Assembly (NCBI RefSeq): GCF_003086295.3
Contig: NC_092048.1
Coordinates: 85,570,386 to 85,634,385 of the forward strand
Origin: Arachis hypogaea
Lineage: Eukaryota > Streptophyta > Magnoliopsida > Fabales > Fabaceae
Reading direction: 5' to 3'
DNA length: 64,000 nucleotides
Shown here piece by piece: positions 22,840-34,790 of this stretch. The translations under genes and the position numbers were made by a program. The notes under the pieces are model-generated. The model searched no databases, was not told where the DNA came from, and saw nothing but the letters and a program-made list of their open reading frames with translations. Positions within the stretch are counted from its first letter, which is position 1; the number at the start of each line of letters is the position of its first letter.

Positions 22840-24591
22840 ATGAATTCTCACTTTGGCTATGAGTGTGATTACAACTATGTTGTAGGAAATGGGAACTTCA
22901 ATGAGGATGTGTATCAAGGATGGGACAATCAAAGGTAGGAGGAGCCATATGCATATGATCAATCCTTATGGCAACAACCTCCACCAATGCACTATGAAGA
23001 GGAGCCATTCTATGATGCATATCAATCCAATGACTATGGTGAATCCTCTTGTGACTTTCAAGAACCACCACCATATGCCTATGAGCCATATCCCCAACAT
23101 AACCATCAACCATACTCACAAGCCACCTTTCACCAACCATCTTCATATGACCCTAATCCATACCCACCATACCAACAATCATATGAGCCATATGAACCAC
23201 ACATAGAGCCACCACCACTCCAAATTCAACATTTTCAAGAGCCACCCCCTCCATACTATTACCAAGAAGAACCACCTCCAACGCATGCAAATTTTCAACC
23301 ACAAGATGAATTCTACTTTTTGCCACTACCACCTTCCGACTATAATACCTTTCCCCTAAACAATGAACCCTCTCTTCCACCATCACCTCCTGATGAAGCC
23401 TTTATGCTAGAATTAAGGGATCTTGAATCCCATATCTTAAGGCAACACGAGGAGGATGAAAAGAATTTTGAGGAGTTAAGAGCAAAAATGGCCATCATGG
23501 TAGAAGCCATTGGCAACATAGTCTCATCCCGCCTAAGCCTATGCGATCAAGGCACTTCCATTATGGAATGTGGAAAAGCAACGAACGAGCTTAGTGAGGG
23601 AGTGAACTTGAAGCTCCAAGGTGAAGAAGAGGAGTTAAAGCAAGAAATACAACAAGAGGAGGAAGTAGAGATTATTGAAGAAGAGGAAGAAGTGGTTGAA
23701 GACTTAGGAGATGCGGAACCACCTTGGGAGTCTAGGATTGAAGAAAACCCTTCCAAGATGATTGAATTTGATGCTAAGGAGGAATGTGCACAACCTCCAA
23801 GGCATATCTCTTATGAAGAATTGGATGGGATAGAGCAAGAATTGAGTCCCCTTGGTGATGAAGATCAACCATCATGTCTTAGTGGTGAAGAATCCTTTGA
23901 GCATGAAGAACCTTCTCTCGATGAAATGGAAAGCAATGTGGAGGTAAATGTCTCTCACCCTTCCATTTATGATTTGAGTAAGGGAAAAGAGTTAGATAAA
24001 AGTGTTGAACAAAGGATTGATATTAAGAGATCTTGTGAGGAGGTGGAGATCCTTAGAAAAAGGAGGATGGGAATTGAATATACTTTAGCAAGACCCTTGG
24101 AATCACCTTTGCCTAGGTTGCCATCTACATCTTCATTTGAGTGGATGAAACTCATTTCTACTATCTTTATTATCCCACTTGAATATGGCTTGCTTGAAAC
24201 GGATGGTCAACTTTGGATGCTTTGTGGGATGAAGCGTAAAAGAAAGATGTTTCGTGGTTGGCGTTGCAAATCAAGGCTCATTATGGTTGAAGCTTCAAGG
24301 AGTAAAGGTTGGACTAGTGCTCAATTGGATGGGTCTAGGAGGATAGTTTGGTGCTTCCATGAGAATTCATCTCTCTTGCCACCCGGAGGAAACCACCATG
24401 ATCAACTCAAGGACGGGTGTGAAAACAAAGTGTGGGATCCCAGATCGCACAAGGAAGATCAACTTTGGGAGCCTATGGGTTGTGAAGAACTCCATCAAAG
24501 CTTGGAGTTATTAACTTTGAATGATGAAGCACAATGGAAGTCCAAGCATTGGTGGATGTTCAAGGATGGATTCAAGCACAAGCCACCTTGA
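22840..24591 (+). pseudogene. A2 ORF1, proline-rich protein of unknown function
   Basis: ATG at 22840 (MNSHFGYECD) gives the same start as ORF1 in D (MNSHPFRFEF). An in-frame TAG at 22936-22938 interrupts it; the frame then stays open to TGA 24589-24591 (584 codons in all). The first third is rich in P, Y, Q and H and is probably disordered. The middle is strongly acidic with runs of E and the block EDLGDAEPPWES. The last 150 residues hold the conserved PLEYGLLETDGQL, KVWDP and KHWW...KHKPP blocks. No enzymatic motif is visible. If the early TAG is read through or translation starts at 22987, a 534-residue product remains possible. Role unknown; its place fits a gag substitute, which is inference. 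Confidence 0.75.
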
Positions 24592-24640
24592 TGAAGAGCT
24601 CCCCATAAGTCCAACTTAAGTACAATAAACAAAAGTGCCA

Positions 24641-24658
24641 GGTGGGAGACAACCCACC
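24641..24658 (+). other. Post-stop hairpin H1 of A2
   Basis: GGTGGG-AGACAA-CCCACC, six pairs, 49 nt after the ORF1 stop. Confidence 0.72.
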
Positions 24659-24858
24659 ATGGTAACATCTTTTCATTTTTCCCTTTTGTACATATTGGTA
24701 TAATAAGTTTAATTTTATGTTTTGTTTGATTAGTTGAGTTTAATTGGGAGTCTAGTAGGTCAAATAAGGTTTTACGATGCTTTGGTAGTTGTTTGGAGGT
24801 TTGAAATGTTTGGTTTGGTGCAAAAACATAGAAAAAATTTTGAAAAACAGAGCACCAC

Positions 24859-25170
24859 CCACGCGCACGCGCACTCCACGGGTACGCGTGAATCAAGCAA
24901 TTTCGACCATCCATGCGGACGCGCCATGCACGCGTACACGTGGATTGAATTTTTCTACCCCTCCATACATTCACCTGAGAGTTGTACCTGAAGTGTGCCA
25001 ACTTTGTGCCCAAAGGCACGCGAACGCGTACCTTGTGCGTCTGCGCCGACTCTCTGCTTCGCCATGCACGCGTACGCGCACTGCACGCGTGGATTGCCCT
25101 GTTTCACTCACCTTTTTTTCTTCTCCTCTTTTCATTTCTTTCTTTCTTCTCTCTTCTCTTCTTTCCACCC
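24859..25170 (+). repeat. A2 internal GC-palindrome cluster and pyrimidine tract
   Basis: Many CACGCGTACGCG-type cores at 24859-25095, then a C/T tract to about 25170. Collinear with A1 741-1100. Confidence 0.75.
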
Positions 25171-25174
25171 TTCA

Positions 25175-26290
25175 AACATCATCCAACACTACCAAACATC
25201 ATATAACACCATGTCTTTTAGTTAGTTAGTTAGTTTAATTTTTGTTTTCCATTGTAAGTGTTGGATTACTAATCTTGTTTACCATTTACTGCTGCTTATT
25301 ATTAATAGGATGTTAGTTTAACATCATTGTTGTTATTGTCATTGTTGGATTCCTTTGTTGAGGTTGCAATCTATTACTTGGTTTTGAGTTTTCATGTTGA
25401 ACATTTGTGAGTACCAAGTACATGTTACGTTGCCTTCATGCATCTTAACTCTTTGAATTGCATGTTTTGGCCACCATGCATTCATCATCTATTATTAGGC
25501 AATTGTATATTATCATTGCATCTTTTTTAGGTGATGCTTATTTATGGTTTACCCTTATTCACGTCACTTATTTCATGCATTGAGATTGTGGAATTGTGAG
25601 ACTGGATCGAAAGCTTACCTAGTGACCTATTTTTGAGCTTTGTAAAGCTTTGTGGGCCATGCTTGCTATGTGATTGATTCCCACTTCTACATCCTTTTTC
25701 TTAAGTTCCATAGCATCCATGTGTTTCACCTCTATGTCACTTAGGTGTTGCACCAACTTCAATATGTGTCATTGTTTGATGTGTGAGCTCTTTAAACCAT
25801 TTTGTTCACCAAATTTACTTACACACCAATCAATGCTCATGCATTATCCAATTTCACAATTGCTTAATTTTTGCTTGAATGTTTTTATGCTTTTTCACTA
25901 CTTGTTGGGTTATTTTAACCTACAAGCCTTTTAAAGTATCTCAAGCATACTAGAATGAGTGAAGTGTGTGTCTTCTTTTGTGTAAATGTGACATAGCTTT
26001 TTATACTAGCGTGTGTTTTTATGTTCTAAACTGCACGCAATTTTAGAACCCACACACCTATTTTTCATCAATGTCACACTAATTCACTCACTCCATTCTA
26101 GTGATTCACCTCGTTCCAATAATTCACGCTTCCTTTCTCTTGTATTTTCTCATCTTACGGTGTTTATTTTGTTTTTCATGATCGATGCACCATAAGCAAA
26201 AATGGAAGCGGAAGGAAGAACACGTAGCACCGGTTGACCTACCAACTGAAGGTAGCAACTAGGAAAGTCGCCGAACCCCTTGTTCATCTT
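25175..26290 (+). other. Non-coding internal region of A2
   Basis: AT-rich, collinear with A1 1101-2189. It takes the place of ORF2 in family D; no supported frame. Confidence 0.6.
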
Positions 26291-26294
26291 TGGA

Positions 26295-26334
26295 TGCACC
26301 GAGGATGGTGCAAACTTTTAAGTGTGGGGAGGTC
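26295..26334 (+). other. Internal hairpin H2 plus PPT-like motif (A2)
   Basis: TGCACCG-AGGA-TGGTGCA, seven pairs with one G-T pair where A1 has G-C, then CTTTTAAGTGTGGGGAGG. Confidence 0.75.
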
Positions 26335-27804
26335 GTCCGACCGCTCGGCATTTTTGGGTGACAAGTTTCTAATCCCAACACTTTTGCATTTCATTTTTAG
26401 ATCTTTTAGGATTTTTGGTTGCATTGCATATGTATATGTCAAGCTTAGTCAAAATCATGATATTTTCCAATGATTTTATCTATAGGGCACCCCAATTGAT
26501 TGAAAAAAAAAATTTTTAGAACTTGCTTGAATCATATACATTGTGGATCATGTTTTTAAGCTAATAACACAAGCATGTGAGATTTGAGCCTAATTGTGTG
26601 GTTACATCATATACAACCACTTATTTTCATTCTTGTGTGCATTATTCTCTTCCTATGATTTGTTTAATTCTATATGTCCATTATTTTGTGTATACATGCA
26701 TTTATATGATTGAGGCCATTGTTCAAATAGCTCACTTACCCAAATAAGCCTACCTTTTATCTTCCATTGATAACCAATTTTGAGCCTATGCTTAACCCAT
26801 TTGTTCTTAATTGTAACACATTACAAGCCTAAGTGAAAAACAATAACTATCCCTTGTTTGGATCTTTGATTAGCTTAGGCTAGAGAGAGTATTTATCATT
26901 TGATTTTGGGAAAGTTGGGAACATTGGGTAGAGATAAAAGTGTGTTTTTGTGTTTTTGTTGAAAAATTTTGGGAATTGGGTACATACTCATGTATTAATC
27001 ATTCGTAACCCATATGCATTGTTGTTCTTGTATATATATTAGTTTGAAAAACAAAAGAAAAAAGAAAAAAAATGAGAAAAACAAAAAGAAAAAATATATA
27101 TATATATACATATACAAAAAAAATAATATAGAAATAAAAGAAGAAAGAAAAAGAAAAGCAATAAAAAGGGGACAAAATGTCCCAAGGTTCAAGGTTCAAT
27201 AATAATCAATGCATATGTGTGGTGATCAAAAGAGAATGCATGAGTGTGTGAAAAGTGAAGAATGGGTAGTTAGGTTTGTTTAGAATTGTATAGGTTGTCA
27301 TAGGTTAGGTGGGAAGTTTAAGTTAATCAAAGATTCAAATTTCTAGCTCACTTGACCATATGCATCCTACCTTAACCCTAGCCCCATTACAACCTATGAG
27401 AAAGCCCTCATGATATTTGTATGCATGCATAAAGTAATTGTTGATTGTTAGATGAAAAATAAATCTTGGAAAGCATGATTAGGGGAGAATTGAGTGAATC
27501 AACCCCATACACTTGAGTGCATAGAGCGGATACACATCCGGTGAGGGTTCGATCGCTCAATTACATGTTTCCACCCATGATCATCTTTTCTTGCAAGTTT
27601 GTAAAATCTCTCAATGATTCAATTCAATTGTGGGTTGAGTGATTGCTATTGCCTTAGCCCTTGTGTCTGTATATGTATTCTTGGGAATGGATTTATTTTG
27701 ACTAAGTGGATGCATTCATGCAAATAGATTGCATATAGATAGATTGCATTTAGTTAGTTTGTATTGAATAAATGTCGATACCCCTTTGCTTATTTCTTGA
27801 TTTT
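26335..27804 (+). other. A2 3' untranslated tail
   Basis: Collinear with A1 2231-3698. It includes an A-rich tract (27042-27175) with a short TA run and the B-box-like motif at 27524-27558. No ORF. Confidence 0.65.
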
Positions 27805-27841
27805 AGCATGAGGACATGCTTAGTTTAAGTGTGGGGAGATT
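27805..27841 (+). other. 3' hairpin and polypurine tract of A2
   Basis: AGCATG-AGGA-CATGCT (27805-27820), then TTTAAGTGTGGGGAGATT up to the LTR at 27842. Confidence 0.82.
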
Positions 27842-29519
27842 TGATAAATCCCGATTTTATGGTTTATCTTGTGCTTAATTTGGGAGATTTTATCACCTTT
27901 TCTCACATTTATTCAATGAAATAGCATGGTTTTGCAATTCTCTCTTGATTTGTGCTTAAATGTGAAAACATGCTTTTTAGGCCCTAAAATTGGTGATTTT
28001 AATCCACTTTAATTCCATTCAATGCCTTGATGTGTTTGTTGAGTGATTTTAGGTTCATAAGGCAAGTATTGGATGGAAGGAGTGGGGAGAAAAGCATGCA
28101 AAGCGGGAGAACACATGAAGAAATGAAGGAACCGGAAAGCTGTCAAGCCCGACCTCTTCGCACTCAATCGACCATAACTTGAGCTACAGAGGTCCAAATG
28201 AGGCGGTTCTAGTTGCGTTGGAAAGCTAACATTCGGTGCTTAGAAATGATATAAAATTTTTTATATGTTGCTTCGCGCTCAGAGGCGCGCACGCGCCATG
28301 TACGCGTACGTGCCAATTCTGTCCGTGGCCCACTAAAGAGAAATCGCCCCCAGCGATTTCTGAAGCACTTTGGGCCCGACCCAACTCATTTCTAATACTA
28401 TTTCATGCAAAATTCAAGCTTGGGCAAAGGGGGGAGCAATTATTTTAGCCAATATGAGCCTTTAGTTAGATTTCTAGAGAGAGAAGCTCCCTCTTCTCTC
28501 TAGAATTAGGTTAGGTTAATTTTCATCTTAGATTTAGGTTTAATTCATGCTTTGATTTACTTTTCCTTTACAATTTCTTGTTCCTCTACTCTTCCTCTCT
28601 CCAATTTTGCATTTCATTCTTGTAATTGCTTACTTTGTTGTTGATACACTTTTGTTCTTCCATTTTCCTTTAAAGCAATTTATGATTCATGTTCCTTTAT
28701 TGTTGATTTGATTTGTTGTTGTTTAATTCCTTGCAATTGAGTAGTGTAGATTTAATTTCCTTGCTATTTTACCATGCTTTTCTTTTATACGCACCAAGTA
28801 TTTGACAAAATTCTTAGTTGGGCCTTAGAGTAGATTTTGTGCATTCTTGGCTTGGAGAGAGTAATTAGGCAATCTTGAGTCATGAAAACCCAACTTATGT
28901 TGGTGATCTAGAGTTGTTAGCTAATATTGTTTCCATTGACGCTAATCTTTTGCTAATTAAATTAGTGAGTTGATTAGGACTTTTGGATTGAGATTAGCTA
29001 GTCTTGTTAGACTTTCTCCGAGTATGAGGATAACATGATACCTTCCTCAATCGTTGGAGATGACGTAATGAGATAAATTCTTGTTTATTATTGTAGTATG
29101 ATTGATTAGTCTTGTTTGACTTTCTCCCTTTGTGTTGGAGTTGACTAAATAAGATGGATTAATCATTGCATGACTAGGATAGAAAGCCTATAATCTTAAT
29201 CCTCGCCATGAATGTCTCTCTTCCTTAATTGCTTACTTTAATTGCTTTCTTTAATTTTCTTGTCATTTAAATTTTCTTGCCCTCTTATCAATCAAAAACC
29301 CCCTTACCCCTTTATAGCCAATAAGCATTCACTTCATTGCAATTCCTTGTGAGACGACCCGAAGTCCAAAATACTCCGGTTAATTCTTATTTGGGGTTTG
29401 TTATTTGTGACAACCAAAATTTTTGTATGAAAGGATTCTTGATTGGTTTGGAAACTATAGTTCACAACGAGAATTCACTCATTTGAGAAAATTCTAAACC
29501 GTCAAAAGTCCGTTCATCA
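27842..29519 (+). repeat. A2 3' LTR (1678 bp)
   Basis: TGATAAATCC to CGTTCATCA. TATAAAAT at 28250-28257, GC palindromes at 28272-28313, GAGACGACCCG near 29352. It supplies the empty site for the CACTA insertion in the 5' LTR. Confidence 0.95.
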
Positions 29520-29524
29520 ATTAG

Positions 29525-29922
29525 CCGTGCGGTGACAACGCGTATGGATTTATTTTCATCCGAGAGGATCATACAGCTTGCCATGGAAGGAGGTAACGCA
29601 TGGTTGGAAGAAGGCAGTAGGAAAGCAGAAGTTCAGAAGCAACAAAGCATCTCCAGACGCTTATCTGAAACTCCCACCAATGAATTACATAAGTATCTTT
29701 ATTTTATTTTCTGTTTTATTTATATTTTAATTATCAAAACCTCATAACCAATTGAATCCGCCTGACTGAGATTTACAAGGATGACCATAGCTTGCATCAA
29801 GCCGACAATCTCCGTGGGATTGACCCTTACTCACGTAAGGTATTACTTGGACGACCCAGTGCACTTGCTGGTCAGTTACGCGGAGTTGTGAAGAAGTGTT
29901 GAGATCACAATTCTGTGTACCA
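29525..29922 (+). repeat. B3 5' LTR, second segment
   Basis: It continues the LTR cut at 16874 (GATTAGCCGTGC, as in B1 at 33521) and ends CTGTGTACCA. Confidence 0.9.
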
Positions 29923-29928
29923 AGTTTT

Positions 29929-29946
29929 TGGCGCCGTTTCCGGGGA
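29929..29946 (+). other. Primer-binding site of B3
   Basis: TGGCGCCGTTTCCGGGGA, one mismatch to the site in A2. Confidence 0.85.
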
Positions 29947-29997
29947 TTGTTCGAGTTTGGACAACTGACGGTTCATCTTTTTGCTTAGATTGGGTAT

Positions 29998-31537
29998 TGG
30001 TGCACGAATTGTAAATCACACTTTTCACAACTCATACCACTAACCAGCAAGTGCACTGGGTCATCCAAGTAATACCTTACGTGAGTAAGGGTCGAATCCC
30101 ACAGAGATTGTTGGCTTGAAGCAATCTATGGTTATCTTGTAATTCTTAGTCAGGATATCAATTATAATTATCAGTTTGGATTGCGAAAAATAAAAGAGCA
30201 TGAATTAAGTACTTGTTATGCAGTAATGGAGAATATGTTGGAGTTTTGGAGATGCTTTGTCCTCTGAATCTCTGCTTTCCCCCTGTCTTCTTCTTTACGC
30301 ACGTAAGGTTCCTCCTATGGCAAGCTGTGTGTTGGTGGATCACCGTTGTCAATGGCTACCATCCATCCTCTCAGTGAAAATGGTCCAGTTGCGCTGTCAC
30401 CGCACGGCTAATCATCTGTCGGTTATCACTCATGCTGGAATAGGATCCATTGATCCTTTTGCGTCTGTCACTACGCACAACCCTTGTGAGTTTGAAGCTC
30501 GTCACAGTCATTCAATCCCTGAATCCTACTTGGAATACCACAGACAAGGTTTAGACTTTCCGGATTCTCAAGAATGCTGCCAATGGATTCTAGCTTATAC
30601 CACGAAGATTCTGATTAAGGAATCCAAGAGATACTCATTCAATCAAAGGTAGAACGGAGGTGGTTGTCAGTCACGCGTTCATAGGTTGAGAATGGTGATG
30701 AATGTCACGGATCATCACATCCATCATATTGATCTGCGAATGAACATCTTAGATAGAAACAAGCATGTTTGAATAGAAAACAGAAATAATTGCATTAATT
30801 CATCGAGACACAGCAGAGCTCCTCACCCCCAATAATGGAGTTTAGAGACTCATGCCATCAAAGAGTACAAAGTTCAGATATAAAATATCATGAGGTGCAA
30901 AATAAATCTCTAAAAGTTGTTTAAATACTAAACTAGTAACCTAGGTTTACAGTAAATGAGTAAACTAAGATAGATAGTGCAGAAATCTACTTCTGGGGCC
31001 CACTTGGTGTGTGCTGGGGCTGAGACTTGAGCTTTACACGTGCCTAGGCTGTTTCTAGAGTTAAACGCCAAGTTGTAACCTGTTTCTGGCGTTTAACTCC
31101 AACTTGTAACCTGTTTCTGGCGTTTAACGCCAGAATGCAACATGGAACTGGCGTTGAACGCCAGTTTACATCATCTATCCTTGAGCAAAGTATGGACTAT
31201 TATATATTTCTGGAAAGCCCTGGATGTCTACTTTCCAACGCAATTGAGAGCATGCCAATTGGAATCCTGTAGCCCCAAAAAATCCATTCCGAGTGCAGGG
31301 AGGTCAGAATCCAACAACATCAGCAGTCCTTTTTCAGCCTGAATCAGATTTTTGCTCAGCTCCCTCAATTTCAGCCAGAAAATACCTGAAATTATTGAAA
31401 AACACACAAACTCATAGTAAAGTCCAGAAATATAAATTTTTCCTAGAAACTAATAAAAATATACTAAAAACTAACTAAAACATACTAAAAACTACATGAA
31501 ATTAACCCCAAAAAGCGTATAAAATATCCGCTCATCA
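29998..31537 (-). repeat. B2 3' LTR (1540 bp)
   Basis: On the element strand TGATGAGCGG to CGTGCACCA. Palindrome cluster at 31056-31165; TATATA core near 31200. Confidence 0.94.
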
Positions 31538-31575
31538 CAACACCAAACTTAAACTGTTGCTTGTCCCCAAGCAAC
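31538..31575 (-). other. 3' hairpin and PPT-position motif of B2
   Basis: On the minus strand GTTGCTTG-GGGA-CAAGCAAC (eight pairs), then AGTTTAAGTTTGGTGTTG directly before the LTR. Confidence 0.8.
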
Positions 31576-32373
31576 TAGACAAATAAAATAGGATAAAAAG
31601 AAATCAAGAAGCAATAATATCTCAGAGTTTTAAGTGAAGCTTAGATTCTAATTAGATGAGCGGGACTAGTAGCTTTTTGCTTCCGAACAGTTTTGGCATC
31701 TCACTTTATCCTTTGAAATTCAGAATGATTGGCATCCATAGGAACTCAAAATTTTCAGATAGTATTATTGATTCTCCTAGTTTAGTGTGTTGATTCTTGA
31801 ACACAGCTACTTCATGAGTCTTGGCCGTGGCCCTAAGCACTTTGTTTTCCTGTATTACCACCGGATACATCAATGCCACAGACACATAACTGGGTGAACC
31901 TTTTCAGATTGTAACTTAGCTTTGCTAAAGTCCCCAATTAGAGGTGTCCAGAGTTCTTAAGCACACTCTTTTGCTTTGGATCACGACTTTAACCACTCAG
32001 TCTCAAGCTTTTCACTTAGACCTACATGCCACAAGCACATGGTTAGGGACAGCTTGGTTCAGCTGCTTAGGCCAGGATTTTATTCCTTTAGGTCCTCCTA
32101 TCCACTGATGCTCAAAGCCTTGGATCCTTTTTTTTATTACCCTTTCCTTTTGGTTTTAAGGGCTAGTGGCTTTTTTTGCTTGCTTTTTTTTTTGCAAGCT
32201 TTTGTATTCACTACTTTTTCTTGCTTCAAGAATCAATTTTATGATTTTTCAAATTATCAATAACATTTTTCTTGTTCATCATTCTTTCAGGAGCCAACAA
32301 TTTTAACATTCATAAAATTCAATATAAAAAATATGCATTGTTCAGGCATTCATTCAGAAGACAAAAAGTATTG
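31576..32373 (-). other. B2 3' untranslated tail, part interrupted by B1
   Basis: Non-coding, collinear with the B1 tail (40620-41450) in reverse. The frame at 31976-32263 is a composition artefact of a T-rich stretch. The sequence resumes at 43055. Confidence 0.7.
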
Positions 32374-32378
32374 CCACC

Positions 32379-33939
32379 TGATGAGCGGATATTTTATACG
32401 CTTTTTGGGGATAATTTCATATAGTTTTGAGTATGTTTTAGTTAGTTTTTAGTTTATTTCCAGTAGTTTTTAGGAAAAACTCATGTTTCTGGACTTTACT
32501 ATGAGTTGTGTGTTTTTCTGTAATTTCAGGTATTTTTCTAGCTGAAATTGAAGGAGCTGAGCAAAAATCTGATTCAGGCTGAAAAAGGACTGCTGATGCT
32601 GTTGGATTCTGACCTCCCTGCACTCAAAGTGGATTTTCTGGAGCTACAGAACTCGAAATGGCGTGCTTCCAATTGCGTTGGAAAGTAGATATCCAGGGAT
32701 TTCCAGCAATATATAATAGTCCATACTTTGCACAAGAATTGACGACGTAAACTGGCGTTCAACGCCAGCCTTCTGCCCAAATCTGGCGTCCAGCGCCAGA
32801 AAAGGATCAAAAACTGGAGTTGAACGCCCAAACTGGCACAAAAACTGGCGTTCAACTCCACAAATGGCCTCTGCACGTGAATTGCTTAAAGTCTCAGCCC
32901 CAGCACACACCAAGTGGGTCCCAGCACACCAAGTGGGCCCCAGAAGTGGATCTCTGCATCATCCATCATAGTCCACTCATATTTTGTAACCCTAGGCTAC
33001 TGGTTTAGTATTTAAACAACTTTTAGAGACTTATTTTGGATCTCATGACATTTCAGATCTAAACTTTGTATTCTCTGACGGCATGAGTCTCTAAACCCCA
33101 TTGTTGGGGGTGAGGAGCTCTGCTGTGTCTCAATGAATTAATGCAAGTATTTCTGTTTTCATTCAAACACGCTTGTTCCTATCTAAGATGTTCATTCGCG
33201 CTTAACTGTGATGATGGTGATGAGCTGTGACACTCATCACCTTCCTCAACCCATGAACGTGTGCCTGACAACCACCTCCGTTCTATATCCGATTGAATGA
33301 GTGTCTCTTAGATTCTTTAATCAGAATCTCCGTGGTATAAGCTAGAACTGATGGCAGCATTCATGAGAATCCGGAAAGTCTAAGCCTTGTCTGTGGCATT
33401 CCGAGTAGGATTCAAGGATTGAATGACTGTGACGAGCTTCAAACTCCTGAAGGCTGGGCGTTAGTGACAGACGCAAAAGGATAGTAAATCCTATTCCAAC
33501 CGGATCGAGAACCAACCGGTGATTAGCCGTGCTGTGACAGAGCGCGTGAGCGTAGTTTTCACTGGAAGGATGGAAGGTAGCCATTGACAACGGTGATCCA
33601 CCAACACACAGCTTGCCATAGGAGGACGTGCGTGCGTGAATCAGAAGACAGAGGAAAGCAGAGATTCAGAGGACAGAGCATCTCCAAAACTCCAACATAT
33701 TCTCCATTACTGCACAACAAGTAACTTTTAATTTATGCTCTACTGGTTATTCATAATTCAACTGATAAACATAATTGACTTCCTGACTAAGATTTACAAG
33801 ATAACCATAGATTGCTTCAAACCAACAATCTCTGTGGGATTCGACCCTTACTCACGTAAGGTATTACTTGGACGACCCAGTGCACTTGCTGGTCAGTGGC
33901 ACGCATTGTGAAAAGTGTGATTCGTGATTTGTGCTACCA
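32379..33939 (+). repeat. B1 5' LTR (1561 bp)
   Basis: TGATGAGCGG to GTGCTACCA. The core promoter TATATAAT is at 32710-32717, and the palindrome cluster 32746-32863 starts about 30 bp downstream, where transcription should begin. A CGACCCAGTGCACTTGCTGG block lies near the end. Confidence 0.96.
32746..32863 (+). repeat. GGCGTT palindrome cluster in the B1 5' LTR
   Basis: Four palindromes of the type TGGCGTTCAACGCCA or TGGCGTCCAGCGCCA, spaced 15-25 nt. Repeated in the 3' LTR at 41856-41973. Confidence 0.9.
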
Positions 33940-33945
33940 AGTTTT

Positions 33946-33963
33946 TGCCGCCGTTGTCGGGGA
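33946..33963 (+). other. Primer-binding site of B1
   Basis: TGCCGCCGTTGTCGGGGA, two mismatches to the tRNA-Asp type site of A2. Confidence 0.8.
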
Positions 33964-34790
33964 TTGTTCGTGTTTGAACAACTGACGGATTATTTTGTTG
34001 CTTAGATTAGGAAAAATCTTCTCTTTTTTGGTTTAGAGTCTTTTATTAATTACCCCTTGTTAAAATACTTTAAATTTATAGCTCAGTTATTTAGAACGTG
34101 GTGTTTATGTTCATGATAATTGGCTATCATATTTTTTAAAACCTCTTTCAAAAACATTTTTTTTATTAAATCTTGTGCCAAACTTTAAGTTTGGTGTTTT
34201 CTTGTTGATTTCCCTTTGATTTTCGAAAATTTTGTTTGGTTTTCAAAAAAATTTTAAGTTTGGTGTTCTTCCTTCATGTTCTTGTGTTCTTGTGAGTCTT
34301 CAAAGTGTTCTTGAGTTTTCCTTGTGTCTTGATCTTAAAATTTTTAAGTTTGGTGTTCCTTGGTGTTTTCCCTCCAAATTTTTCGAAAACAAGGAGCATT
34401 AGATCTAAAAATTTTAAATCTTGTACTATCTTATTGTTTTTCTCTCTCCTCACTAAATTCAAAAATATCTTTTCAAAATATCTTTTCTAACTTCCTATCT
34501 TTTCAAAATTTGTTTCAACTAACTAACCAACTTTTTGTTTGTTTCTTAACTTTTTCAAAACTACCTAACTAACTCTCTCTCTCTCAAATTTTCGAAAATA
34601 TCTCCCCTCTTTTTCAAAAATTTCTGTTTTTTTTAACTAATTATTTTTAAATTTTTTACGAAAAAAAAAATTTATTATTTCAAAATTCAAATTCTTTTTA
34701 GTTATTTTATTTTATTTAAGTATTTACTTCTTATAAAATAAAATAAATAAAAAGATAAATCAGTCCAAGTTATATCCATAGAAATCCATC
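33964..34790 (+). other. B1 leader
   Basis: T-rich, with no supported ORF. TTTAAGTTTGGTGTT occurs three times (34184-34199, 34253-34267, 34343-34357), the same words that stand at the PPT position (41472-41488). TTTCGAAAA recurs. Confidence 0.75.

Larger units (their letters stand above)
16870..29524 (+). mobile_element. A2: complete family A element, no pol
   Basis: TSD ATTAG at 16870-16874 and 29520-29524. 5' LTR 16875-22670 (containing the CACTA element), PBS, ORF1, post-stop hairpin, GC palindromes, internal hairpin, 3' hairpin and PPT, 3' LTR 27842-29519. Without the CACTA and its ATA duplication the 5' LTR is 1674 bp against 1678 bp for the 3' LTR. There is no protease, RT or integrase, so it must have used enzymes supplied in trans. 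Its target is the 5' LTR of B3. Confidence 0.95.
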
